The notes: generated by a model not told the origin, from the sequence alone. Numbered from the stretch's first letter, positions 1 to 6,738 are shown. The stretch: 10,813 bases of DNA from Patulibacter sp. (GCA_023268575.1 JALRCL010000537.1:1-10813); one strand, 5' to 3'. Numbers and translations: made by a program.

Positions 1-271
1 CGACGAGCAGCACCGCCGCCTCGACGAACGAGAAGGCGCCGAGCGCGGAGATCGTGTTCTCCGTGATCGTCGCCCGGCGCGTGCCGACCGGGGTGAGCGT
101 CTCGGTGTACCACGGGGCCTGGAGGCTGATGAGGACGACGATCGCCGCCACGGCGGTGCGCTGCTGGGCGCTCGACAGCGAGCCCCAGGCCCGGAGCGGC
201 CCGCTCGCGGACCGTGGCCGCGCGCGGCGCTCGCGCCGACGCGGCTCGTCGTGCTCGGCCGGGTCGCTCAT
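1..271 (-). CDS. Small membrane protein, N-terminal part only (cut by window edge)
   Basis: The ATG at 271-269 opens a frame without stops to the window edge, giving 90 residues of an incomplete protein. The first 36 residues are hydrophilic and rich in Arg, Glu and Pro (starts MSDPAEHDEPRRRERR). A hydrophobic stretch follows at about 40-52 (AVAAIVVLISLQ) and leads into APWY. Then comes a short polar loop with T/R residues, and a second hydrophobic stretch begins at about 73 (ISALGAFSFVEAAVLLV). This suggests a multi-pass membrane protein with a cytoplasmic N-terminus. The start codon overlaps the stop of the preceding 133-aa gene as ATGA, which fixes the start and implies translational coupling. 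I recall similar small membrane proteins in Thermoleophilia, but I know of no function. The C-terminus cannot be seen. Confidence 0.8.
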   Translation of the reverse strand, partial: MSDPAEHDEPRRRERRARPRSASGPLRAWGSLSSAQQRTAVAAIVVLISLQAPWYTETLTPVGTRRATITENTISALGAFSFVEAAVLLV

Positions 272-669
272 CCGATCGGGATGTCCTCGACGTCGGAGGC
301 GGTGGCCGGTCGGGACGCGCCGAGGCCCCCGGGGCTCGCACCGGGCTCCAGCCGGGCGACCCACCAGTCGAGGATCGCGCGCACGAGCAGCAACAGCTGC
401 CGCAGGACCTCGGTGACCTGCGCCTGGAGCTCGGCCGGCAGCAGCTCGCGCAGCGCCCGCAGCAGCGAGGCGAGGGCGGAGACCTCGTCGGCGCGGGAGG
501 CGCGCTCCTGCGCGGACGCCCAGCCGGCGTGCGGGACCTCGCCGGCGGCCTCGGCGGCGCGGGCGGCCTCCGCATCGGCGTGGAGGCGCTCGGCGGCCTC
601 CTGCGTGGCGTGCACGCGGCGGCGCAGCTCCTCGAGCGGGTCGTCGGTGCTGGGGGTCGCGTGGCTCAT
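268..669 (-). CDS. Conserved hypothetical helical protein (133 aa) coupled to ArsA ATPase
   Basis: This 133-aa protein has no family that I can name. Residues 11-75 are rich in Ala, Glu and Arg and look like an alpha-helical or coiled-coil segment, interrupted near residue 45 by a VPHAGW motif. Residues 77-107 form an amphipathic to hydrophobic helix (LLPAELQAQVTEVLRQLLLL, then VRAILDWWVARLE), which could bind a membrane surface or a partner. A Gly/Ser/Ala-rich linker follows, and the protein ends in an acidic DVEDIPIG. There is no signal peptide. Its ATG overlaps the ArsA stop as ATGA at 666-669, and its own stop overlaps the next start at 268-271. This tight coupling suggests made-to-ratio partners of the ATPase (inference). 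Confidence 0.85.
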   Translation of the reverse strand: MSHATPSTDDPLEELRRRVHATQEAAERLHADAEAARAAEAAGEVPHAGWASAQERASRADEVSALASLLRALRELLPAELQAQVTEVLRQLLLLVRAILDWWVARLEPGASPGGLGASRPATASDVEDIPIG

Positions 670-1856
670 CGCTCGGCGGCCACCGGCGCGCGGAGGGTCA
701 CCTCGAGCGTCCCGTCGCGAAGGGTGGCCTCGTGGGGACGATAGTGCGCGATCGGGTCCGGCAACAGGACCGTTCGCCGCCGGCCGGCGACCTCGACCAC
801 CAGCTCGTCGCCCGAGCGCCGCAGCCCGACCTCGCCCCGCTCGGCGAGCCCGACGGCGATCCGCAGGCGCGCGACGTCGCCATCGACGACGAGCTCGCGA
901 CCGCGACCGGGGTGCAGCCGGGCCGCCGGATCGTGGTCGGGGTAGAGCGCCGCGGCGAGGCGGTCGAGGGCCGCGTCGCCGATGACCTCGGCGTCGTAGT
1001 ACGGCGCGCGGAGGACCGGCAGCGGCGCGAACGCCGCGTCGATCTCCTCCAGCAGCGCCTGCTGGCGGTCGCGCCACCCGGCGAAGTACGCGCCGACGTC
1101 GGCGGGGAAGAGCCGGTTGACGACGATCGCGTCGGTCGCGATCCCGTGGAGCGAGAGGTACGTGTACGTCCGGCGCGCCTCGTCGACGACGATCCGGTCG
1201 GCGGTCGTCACGAGCCGGACGCTCAGCGCATCGCCGTCGCAGAGCAGCTCGCGCATGGCGAGGAGGTTCGCCATCAGCCGCCCGAGCTCGTCGAGCACCT
1301 CGCCGTCGGGCACGGTGATGTCGAGGACGGCGCGGGCGAGCGGTCGCGCGGCACCGAGCAGCTCGCCCTGGCGGGGGACGATCCGGTCCAGCCACCAGCG
1401 GGCGATCTCCGGGAAGGCGAGCAGGCGCAGCGTCTCGCCGGCGGGGGCGCAGTCGACGACGATCGCGTCGTGCTCGCCGCGGTCGCGCAGCTCGACGATC
1501 CGCAGTAGCGCGAGCAGCTCCTCCAGGCCCGGCGGCACCGTGAGCTCCTGCGCGGAGATCCGGTCGACGCCGCGCCCGACGAGGCTGCGGCCGGCCCACG
1601 CGCGGACGGCCGACCAGTGGCGCGCGAGCTCGGCCTGCGGGTCGACCTGCAGCCCGTCGAGGCGCTCGGCGACCGCGGTCGGCTCCGCGCCGATCGGGCG
1701 GCCGAGCACGTCGGCGAGGCTGTGCGCGGGATCGGTCGACAGGACGAGCACGCGCCGGCCGTCGGCAGCCAGCCGCCGCGCGGTCGCGGCGGCGACGGAG
1801 GTCTTGCCGACCCCGCCCTTGCCCGTGTAGAGCACGATCCGTGGCCCCGGCGCCAT
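666..1856 (-). CDS. ArsA/Get3 (TRC40) family ATPase with C-terminal HSP20-like domain
   Basis: This 396-aa cytoplasmic P-loop ATPase belongs to the ArsA/Get3 group. The group powers arsenite efflux (ArsA) or delivers tail-anchored membrane proteins (Get3). Visible motifs are the deviant Walker A GKGGVGKT at 12-19, the DPAHS signature at 42-46, and a switch II-like VVDCAPAGETLR around D135. Residues about 320-390 form a beta-rich tail (starting RELVVDGDVARLRIAVGL) that matches the ArsA_HSP20-like domain seen in bacterial members. I chose the ATG at 1856 because it puts the P-loop 11 residues from the N-terminus, as usual; the open frame continues upstream without support. No strong Shine-Dalgarno is visible. 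There is a single ATPase half, no second arsA, and no arsB or arsR nearby, so arsenic resistance is not indicated. It lies 85 bp behind the epimerase gene and overlaps the next gene by 4 bp. Confidence 0.93.
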   Translation of the reverse strand: MAPGPRIVLYTGKGGVGKTSVAAATARRLAADGRRVLVLSTDPAHSLADVLGRPIGAEPTAVAERLDGLQVDPQAELARHWSAVRAWAGRSLVGRGVDRISAQELTVPPGLEELLALLRIVELRDRGEHDAIVVDCAPAGETLRLLAFPEIARWWLDRIVPRQGELLGAARPLARAVLDITVPDGEVLDELGRLMANLLAMRELLCDGDALSVRLVTTADRIVVDEARRTYTYLSLHGIATDAIVVNRLFPADVGAYFAGWRDRQQALLEEIDAAFAPLPVLRAPYYDAEVIGDAALDRLAAALYPDHDPAARLHPGRGRELVVDGDVARLRIAVGLAERGEVGLRRSGDELVVEVAGRRRTVLLPDPIAHYRPHEATLRDGTLEVTLRAPVAAER

Positions 1857-1941
1857 CGTGCGGCGGGAGTCTACGAGGCCGGGTCGCGACCGTCCGGCCG
1901 TCGCGAGCCCCCGACGGCCAGACCGCGGGCCGTCGAGCGGC

Positions 1942-3285
1942 TCAGCGACCGGCGGGCGACTCGCCGGGCCCGGGCTGCAGCAGGCCGTCGGCGAGGCCGG
2001 CCGTCGGCTCCTCCCGCGGCGCGGGGACGGTCGTCCCGGCCCCGGCGGCGCGGCTACGGGCCTTCGCGCCCGGGCCGTTCGGGGTCTTCTCCAGGTACGC
2101 CGTGTAGCGCTCGGCGGCCGCGCAGTACGGCGCGGCGGGCGGCGGCACGACGCCGGCGGGGACCGGCTGGCCGGCCGCGAACGCGACGGCGTCGGCCTCC
2201 AGCGCCTTGCAGAGCCCACGCACGAGATCGCGCGAGAGCACGTGGTAGGAGACGGTCGCGTTCGCCCCGCCGAGGCTGTAGCGCGTCCAGCGGCCGGTGT
2301 CGTAGGCGGGCAGCTCGGCCCGCAGCTCGCGCTCCGCGCGGACGTAGGCGGCGCTGACCTTCGGGTCGCCGGTGCTCAGCGCGACCTCGCGCAGGCCCGA
2401 CACGGACTGCGCGAAGGCGTTCAGCACCCGCATGCGGGTGAACGTGTAGAGGAGGATGTGGTCGCCGGCGGGGCGCTTGTACCGGGCACCGCTCGTCGGC
2501 GAGCGGCGCACGAGCGAGGCGGCCCGCAGCGCGGTCGTGCGGTAGCTCGCCTGGCCGGTGCGCCCGGCGAGGCGCGTCAGCGCCTGCATCCCGGTGATCT
2601 GGGCCATGCCGGAGCCCCACGGCGGCGCGCCGCCACCGAAGTCGAAGAGGTACTGCCAGCTCGGCCCGCCGGCGCGGCTGGACGCGAGCCGCAGCGCCTC
2701 GTCGCCGATCGCCTGCTGCTGGGCGAGCTTCTCGGGGTTCGTCGTCGTGCCGAGCGCGTTGGCGAGCCCGAACGTCCCGAGCCACTGGATCTGCAGTCCT
2801 TCGCCGACGTAGTACTGCCAGACGAGCGGGCTGCCCGGGACGGCCGGCCGGGAGCCGGCCACGGGGATCGGCTGCGACGTCCACCAGTCGCGGTTGACCT
2901 GCAGCGTCAGGAAGACGCTCGGGGCCAGCGACGCGCTGATCCGGCCTCGGCGGGCCATGTCCTCGGTGTTGTCCAGCACGCCCTGGAGCTCGCGCGCGGC
3001 GGTGCTGCGCTTCGGCAGCGACCGGACCGCGGCGCGCGCCTGGCGGTACGTCGCGCGCCACGCCCGCCGATCGGCGAGGGTGATCGACCCGGCCTGGCGC
3101 AGGCGGGTGAGCTCTCCCTCGACGGTCCGCCTAGGCTTCTTCGGCTTGGCCTTCGCCGCCTGCGCGGCGGGCGGGCCGAGGGGCGACGACGGGGGAGCGG
3201 CGAGCAGGAGCGCAGCGACGAGGGCCGCCGGGGCGGCGACCCGGGACGTCGCGCGCCCGGCCGAGAGAGGCGTCCGGAGGCGCAT
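1942..3285 (-). CDS. Exported D-glucuronyl C5-epimerase family protein
   Basis: This 447-aa protein resembles the C-terminal domain of D-glucuronyl C5-epimerase, which inverts C5 of glucuronic acid within a polysaccharide. Conserved blocks are YYVGEGLQIQWLGTFGLANA (158-177), PPWGSGMAQITGMQAL (221-236), RMRVLNAF (284-291), LPAYDTGRWTRYSL (325-338) and SYH (346-348). Residues 1-43 look like a signal peptide: basic start, hydrophobic core AALVAALLLAA, then AQA as a likely cleavage site, so the enzyme probably acts outside the membrane. Residues 44-53 are Lys/Pro-rich. After about 403 the tail is low-complexity (Gly, Ala, Pro). I chose the ATG at 3285 because it leads straight into the signal peptide; upstream codons in the same frame look noncoding. 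It is the first gene of the minus-strand operon. The substrate is unknown, and the family also includes members never tested for epimerase activity. Confidence 0.85.
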   Translation of the reverse strand: MRLRTPLSAGRATSRVAAPAALVAALLLAAPPSSPLGPPAAQAAKAKPKKPRRTVEGELTRLRQAGSITLADRRAWRATYRQARAAVRSLPKRSTAARELQGVLDNTEDMARRGRISASLAPSVFLTLQVNRDWWTSQPIPVAGSRPAVPGSPLVWQYYVGEGLQIQWLGTFGLANALGTTTNPEKLAQQQAIGDEALRLASSRAGGPSWQYLFDFGGGAPPWGSGMAQITGMQALTRLAGRTGQASYRTTALRAASLVRRSPTSGARYKRPAGDHILLYTFTRMRVLNAFAQSVSGLREVALSTGDPKVSAAYVRAERELRAELPAYDTGRWTRYSLGGANATVSYHVLSRDLVRGLCKALEADAVAFAAGQPVPAGVVPPPAAPYCAAAERYTAYLEKTPNGPGAKARSRAAGAGTTVPAPREEPTAGLADGLLQPGPGESPAGR

Positions 3286-3350
3286 CGGCCGATGGTAGGC
3301 TCGCCGCCTCGCGCAGCGCGCAGGTTCTCGCCCGCGCCCCGCCAGTCCGC

Positions 3351-3370
3351 CTCCGGCTCCTCCGCCGGAG
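3351..3370. repeat. Inverted repeat in the divergent intergenic region
   Basis: CTCCGGC (3351-3357) and GCCGGAG (3364-3370) form a perfect 7-bp stem with a 6-nt loop, 34 bp before the lipoprotein ATG. It lies within the 119-bp gap between the divergent epimerase and lipoprotein genes. It could be a 5' untranslated hairpin or an operator. Chance is a real possibility in DNA of this composition. Confidence 0.3.
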
Positions 3371-3404
3371 CCTTCGATCCGCGTCCCGTGCACGCCGTCC
3401 GACC

Positions 3405-4475
3405 ATGAACGCTCGCTCCCGCCGGCGCGCCCTGCCCGCGCTGCTCGTCCTCCTGCTCGGCCTCGCCGGCGCGCTCACCGCGTGCGGCGGATCGGAGTCC
3501 GCCACCGACGTCGTCGCCCGTGCCTTCGGCAAGGGCGACCCGATCAAGAGCGCGACCGTCGACGTCTCGCTGGATCTCTCCGGCGAGGCGGCCGGCGGTC
3601 AGCCGCTGAAGCTCGGCCTGAAGGGGCCGTACAAGACGGAGGGCAAGGGCGCCTCCTTCGACTTCGCCGTCGACCTCGGCAGCGCGCTGGCGGCGGCCGG
3701 CGGCGGCAGCGGCGCCGCGGGCCAGGGGCAGCTCGGCCTCCTGAACGTCGGCGGCAAGACCTACGTGAAGCTCGGCGGCCAGCCGTTCCTCGTCGGCGAG
3801 GACGTCGTCCAGGACCTCCAGGACGACGAGCGCAAGGGGGAGGGCCTCTCGTTCTCCTCGCTCGGCATCTCGCCGCGCTCGTGGCTCACGGACCCGAAGA
3901 CCGTCGGCGACGAGCAGCTCGCCGGCGAGGACGTCACCCACGTCCGCGCGGGCGTGGACCGCGACCGCCTCGCGACCGACCTCGTGAAGCTCATCGACCG
4001 CGCGGGCAAGGCGTCGGGAGCCGACCAGGCCAAGCAGGCCGCCGACACGGTGAAGCAGCTGCGCGGCGACCTGCAGAAGGCGACGATCGACGTGTGGGCG
4101 GCCGACGGCGACGGCGCGCTGCGCCGGATGAAGCTCGACGCGACGCTGAAGTCCGGACGGATCGTCCTCGACTTCGGCCTGAGCAAGATCAACGAGGACG
4201 TGAAGATCGAGGCGCCGCGCAACGCGCCGAAGCTCCAGGACGCGCTGCAGCTCCTGCAGGGCTCGAGCGGCAGCGCGTCGGGCAGCGGCACCGGCTCCTC
4301 CGGCTCGTCGGGGTCCGCGAGCGGTTCCTCGTCGGGGGGCTCCTCGTCCGGCGGTTCTGCGTCGGGTGGCTCCTCGTCCGGCGGCGCGGCCGCCGGCTCG
4401 AGCTACGAGGCCTGCGTGCAGCGGGCGGGGCGGGACATCGACGCCCTGCAACGCTGCGCCTCGCTGGCGCCCTGA
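3405..4475 (+). CDS. LppX/LprG-like lipoprotein with Ser/Gly linker and two-Cys tail
   Basis: This 356-aa protein starts with a lipoprotein signal: basic NARSRRR, hydrophobic LLVLLLGLAGA, then lipobox LTAC with the lipidated cysteine at 27. The mature part (about 30-280) reads like the actinobacterial lipoproteins of the LppX/LprG type. It has SATVDVSLDLSGEA, NVGGKTYVKLGGQPFLVG and ITS-type amphipathic strands such as KATIDVWAADGD and SGRIVLDFGLSKIN, suggesting a curved beta-sheet that may hold a lipid. Residues 286-331 are almost only Ser and Gly. The final 25 residues are ordered again, with YEACVQRAGRDIDALQRCAS and cysteines at 337 and 351. The protein is probably anchored on the outer face of the membrane. 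No Shine-Dalgarno is visible before the ATG. Family assignment rests on pattern only. Confidence 0.85.
   Translation: MNARSRRRALPALLVLLLGLAGALTACGGSESATDVVARAFGKGDPIKSATVDVSLDLSGEAAGGQPLKLGLKGPYKTEGKGASFDFAVDLGSALAAAGGGSGAAGQGQLGLLNVGGKTYVKLGGQPFLVGEDVVQDLQDDERKGEGLSFSSLGISPRSWLTDPKTVGDEQLAGEDVTHVRAGVDRDRLATDLVKLIDRAGKASGADQAKQAADTVKQLRGDLQKATIDVWAADGDGALRRMKLDATLKSGRIVLDFGLSKINEDVKIEAPRNAPKLQDALQLLQGSSGSASGSGTGSSGSSGSASGSSSGGSSSGGSASGGSSSGGAAAGSSYEACVQRAGRDIDALQRCASLAP
4338..4384 (+). repeat. Short tandem repeat coding for the Ser/Gly linker
   Basis: The 17-mer GGCTCCTCGTCCGGCGG occurs at 4338-4354 and again at 4368-4384, a period of 30 bp (10 codons). The surrounding 4260-4400 is made of related ggctcctcgtc-type units. 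This looks like repeat expansion inside the linker, likely variable in length between strains. Confidence 0.6.
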
Positions 4476-4524
4476 TCCGGCGCCGGCGGCGGTCGGCGGC
4501 GGCGGGTCCGCGCCGGTAGCGCCC

Positions 4525-5559
4525 TCACGCCGGCAGCTCGTCGAGCAGGTCGGGGAGCCGCGCGCGCAGGAGGTAGTGGCCCTCGTCGGCGAGCAGCCGC
4601 AGCCGCCCGCGCGGCAGCCGGCGCTCGAGCTCGCGGGCGTGGGCGACCGGCACGGTCGCGTCCTGCGCCCCGTGGACGAGCGCGACCGGCGCACGCACCG
4701 ACTCGAGGGCGAAGCCCCACGGCTGCAGGACGAGGCGCAGGTCGGCGAGGAACGGTCCGGCTCCGCGGCGCGTCGCCGCGAGCGCCGCGGACACGAGCTC
4801 GCCGCGCTCGCCGGCGTCGAGCCGGCGGCGGTCCGCACCCGAGGCGGGCACGCCGACCGCGGCCCCGAGCAGGCCGGGGTGGCGGTGCAGGACGCCGACG
4901 AGCCGGTCGCCCCAGCGGCGCGCGGCGTCCGGTCGGCGGACGATCGCGCGCCCCAGCCGCAGCGCGGGGGTCGTCGCCGCGGCGGCCCCGGGGCCGACCA
5001 CCGGCGAGATCCCGCCGGCCACGACCGTGCCGTCGAGCCGCCGTTCGGGCAGCTGGTGGGCGCACGCGAGCGCGTAGGGGCCGCCGGCCGAGACGGCGAG
5101 CAGCCCGAAGCGCTCGATCCCGAGCGCCTCGGTCAGTGCGAGGAGGTCGGCGGGCCAGTCCGCCACGCGGCGTCCCGGGAGCGGGTCCGACGTCCCGAAG
5201 CCCGGCCGGGACGGCGCGATCAGCCGGATCCCGCGAGCGCGCAGCGCCCCGAGCATCCGGGGATCGGGGGCGAGCGACGTCCCGACGGCGCCGTGCAGGT
5301 AGACGACGACGCGGCCGCCGACGGGCCCGTAGTCGGCGTAGCCGAGCCGGCGACCGTCGGGGAGGCGGATCGCCGTGGTCGCGGCGGTCGGTCGGGGAGG
5401 GGCGGCTGCTGGCCGCGTGCCGCGCGTCGGGAGGGGCCGGGCGGGTCGCACGGCCGGACCCTGTCGCCGGTGGCGGGGGCGATGGGTGAAGATCCGGCCT
5501 CCGGGGCGTGGCCGAGCGGTGAACGAGCCCTGCGGGACGCTCCGGGTGTCCCGGGCCAT
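4525..5559 (-). CDS. Alpha/beta hydrolase fold protein
   Basis: This is a serine hydrolase of the alpha/beta fold, 344 aa from the ATG at 5559. The oxyanion-side YLHG is at 87-90, and PSRPGFGTSD (116-125) follows. The nucleophile elbow is AVSAGGP with S157, the acid is D300 in HGAQDATVP, and the base is H328 in DEGHYLL. All three catalytic residues are therefore present. The fold begins at about residue 62 (TAIRLPDGRRLGYADYG). The first 60 residues are Arg/Pro-rich and without predicted structure, so the true start may be the GTG at 5451-5449, which gives 308 aa. No signal peptide is seen. The protein resembles esterases or haloalkane/epoxide hydrolase relatives, but the substrate cannot be deduced. 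It lies 72 bp behind the 143-aa membrane protein gene on the same strand and may share its transcript. It converges with the lipoprotein gene. Confidence 0.88.
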   Translation of the reverse strand: MARDTRSVPQGSFTARPRPGGRIFTHRPRHRRQGPAVRPARPLPTRGTRPAAAPPRPTAATTAIRLPDGRRLGYADYGPVGGRVVVYLHGAVGTSLAPDPRMLGALRARGIRLIAPSRPGFGTSDPLPGRRVADWPADLLALTEALGIERFGLLAVSAGGPYALACAHQLPERRLDGTVVAGGISPVVGPGAAAATTPALRLGRAIVRRPDAARRWGDRLVGVLHRHPGLLGAAVGVPASGADRRRLDAGERGELVSAALAATRRGAGPFLADLRLVLQPWGFALESVRAPVALVHGAQDATVPVAHARELERRLPRGRLRLLADEGHYLLRARLPDLLDELPA

Positions 5560-5631
5560 GACGTTCCCGGTGGCTGGGGCGGTGGTGTCGCCGACGCCCG
5601 GGACGGGACCCGGTCGTCCCCCCTCTCCCTC

Positions 5632-6063
5632 CTAGGGATCCAGGCGCTCGAGCAGCTCGGCGACCTCGCGCTCGACGTCGCCCTCCGGCTGGCCCCGCCG
5701 ACGTCGGCGCGCGTTGCGCGCGTCGACGACCGCGCGGGCCTCGGCGACCGTCTCCGCGTCGTGCTGTCGCGCGGGCCGGGCGTCGAGCAGCTGCCGCAGC
5801 TCGGTGTCGATGTCGGCGACCTGCTCGCCGCGGGCGGCGCGCCGCCGGTTGCGGGCCTCGAGCATCTGACGGATGTCGTCCTCGCGCAGCGCGGCCGACT
5901 CCTCCTGGCTCTCGCCGCTGCCGCCGGACCCGGCCGGCGGGCGCAGGTCCATCCCGCCGGCGCCGATCTGGTCGAAGGCCTTGCCGTTCAACAGCACGCC
6001 GATCGCGACCAGTCCCGAGACGACGACGAGCGTGAAGACGACGATCGTGATGGCGGTCCCCAC
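5632..6063 (-). CDS. Single-pass membrane protein with duplicated ARN-R-RRG motif
   Basis: This 143-aa protein starts at a GTG (6063-6061), chosen because a transmembrane helix follows at once: residues about 4-25 (AITIVVFTLVVVSGLVAIGV). After a Gly/Ser/Pro-rich linker (34-56), two segments of equal length align without gaps. Residues 64-94 contain LEARNRRRAARGEQVADIDTE and 109-139 contain VDARNARRRRRGQPEGDVER (each trimmed). The shared pattern is h-[DE]-A-R-N-x-R-R-x-x-R-G-(4)-D-h-[DE]-x-E-[LV]-x-x-L-L. The segments look helical, probably cytoplasmic, and resemble short C-terminal helical motifs seen in other actinobacterial membrane proteins. The function is unknown. It lies divergent to a PadR regulator with 120 bp between the two starts, and upstream of the alpha/beta hydrolase. 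Confidence 0.75.
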   Translation of the reverse strand: MGTAITIVVFTLVVVSGLVAIGVLLNGKAFDQIGAGGMDLRPPAGSGGSGESQEESAALREDDIRQMLEARNRRRAARGEQVADIDTELRQLLDARPARQHDAETVAEARAVVDARNARRRRRGQPEGDVEREVAELLERLDP

Positions 6064-6145
6064 GCCCGGCAGTCTGACGGACCGGCGGGCGGCCGTCGAC
6101 GCCGCACGCCACGGCGCAGCGCGTCGGAGCGGGCCACGAGGGCCG

Positions 6146-6169
6146 GCGGGCGGGACCGTCCCCGCCCGC
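6146..6169. promoter_or_regulatory. Candidate operator: inverted repeat before the PadR gene
   Basis: GCGGGCGGGAC (6146-6156) faces GTCCCCGCCCGC (6158-6169). The arms are complementary apart from one bulged G. The repeat ends 14 bp before the PadR ATG, in the divergent gap between PadR and the 143-aa membrane protein. PadR regulators often bind inverted repeats in their own promoter, but this one lacks the AT-rich half-sites typical of the family. Confidence 0.3.
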
Positions 6170-6183
6170 GCGGCGGCCGTGCG

Positions 6184-6684
6184 ATGCTGGACGGCGTGTC
6201 CCCCTCGCCCTCCCTCGACCGGCGCAGCGCCGCGCGGAAGGCCGCCCGCGAGGCGGCCCGGGCCGCCGCCGACGCGCCGGCGCACGGGGACGCGCCCGCC
6301 GGGCGCACCGGGGGGCGGACGGGCGGGGGACAGGACCCGCTCGCGGGGGCGCTGCGCCGCGCGGGCCTCGTGCGCCTGCTCGTCCTGCAGCTGCTCGACG
6401 AGGCCGAGCCCGCCTACGGCAACCGCCTGATCGAGCGGATCCGGGAGCTCTCCGCCGGGCTCGTGACGGTGAACCCGAACACGATGTACCCGCTCCTGCG
6501 TGCGCTGGAGGAGGACGGCCTGGCGACCGGGGAGTGGGAGCACCCCGTGCGGCGCTCCCGGCGCTTCTACCGGCTGACCGCCGCCGGCGAGGCCGAGCGG
6601 GAGCGGCTGCGCGAGGAGGTCCTCCCGGCCCTCGACGAGGTCGCCGAGGCGGTCAGCGCGCTGCGCCAGGAGCTCGGGGGCTGA
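6184..6684 (+). CDS. PadR family transcriptional regulator
   Basis: This 166-aa protein has a PadR winged-helix domain at about 60-135. It shows LVRLLVLQLLDEAEPAYGNR with LIERIREL, then NPNTMYPLLRALEEDGLA (98-115), a typical PadR recognition-helix segment, and the wing RRSRRFYRLTAAG (123-135). The C-terminal helix (136-164, EAERERLREEVLPALDEV) is the usual dimerisation helix of short PadR-s1 members. Residues 1-50 form an unusual Ala/Arg/Gly-rich extension. The ATG at 6184 is my choice, but the in-frame GTG at 6196 is equally possible. PadR proteins usually repress neighbouring genes in response to small molecules. The divergent 143-aa membrane gene and the downstream beta-oxidation gene are both possible targets; the sequence does not decide. 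Confidence 0.92.
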   Translation: MLDGVSPSPSLDRRSAARKAAREAARAAADAPAHGDAPAGRTGGRTGGGQDPLAGALRRAGLVRLLVLQLLDEAEPAYGNRLIERIRELSAGLVTVNPNTMYPLLRALEEDGLATGEWEHPVRRSRRFYRLTAAGEAERERLREEVLPALDEVAEAVSALRQELGG

Positions 6685-6710
6685 TCGCCCCCGGCCGATC
6701 GGCGGTCGAT

Positions 6711-6738
6711 CGCCCGGGACCCGGCCGCGCCCCGGGCG
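6711..6738. terminator. GC-rich hairpin downstream of the PadR gene
   Basis: CGCCCGGG (6711-6718) and CCCGGGCG (6731-6738) form a perfect 8-bp stem with a 12-nt loop, 26 bp after the PadR stop. There is no T-run after it, so it is at best a weak or factor-assisted terminator. It may separate PadR transcription from the dehydrogenase/hydratase gene. Confidence 0.3.

Noticed and set aside
732..1508. A plus-strand frame inside the ArsA gene.
   Set aside because: It is antisense to the Walker and switch motifs of ArsA and has no recognisable domain.
666..1856. Arsenic resistance as the role of the ArsA gene.
   Set aside because: No efflux pump, reductase or ArsR regulator lies near it, and only one ATPase half is present.
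1858..3408. A 516-codon plus-strand frame opposite the epimerase gene.
   Set aside because: The composition is an Arg/Gly/Ala shadow, and the opposite strand carries conserved epimerase motifs and a signal peptide.
4477..4516. CCGGCGCCGG and CCGGCGC/GCGCCGG repeats between the convergent lipoprotein and hydrolase genes, considered as a terminator.
   Set aside because: The short GC palindromes have several alternative pairings and no T-run, so I cannot separate them from background.
2907..4838. A 643-codon minus-strand frame over the lipoprotein gene.
   Set aside because: It runs through the divergent promoter gap and is antisense to a lipoprotein with a clear lipobox.
4366..6684. A 772-codon open frame on the plus strand.
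   Set aside because: Most of it is antisense to the alpha/beta hydrolase and the 143-aa membrane protein. Only its end, from 6184, is the PadR gene.
6694..6703. Palindrome GCCGATCGGC after the PadR stop as an operator.
   Set aside because: It is ten bases of common GC-rich palindrome with no second copy at a spacing that would suggest a binding site.
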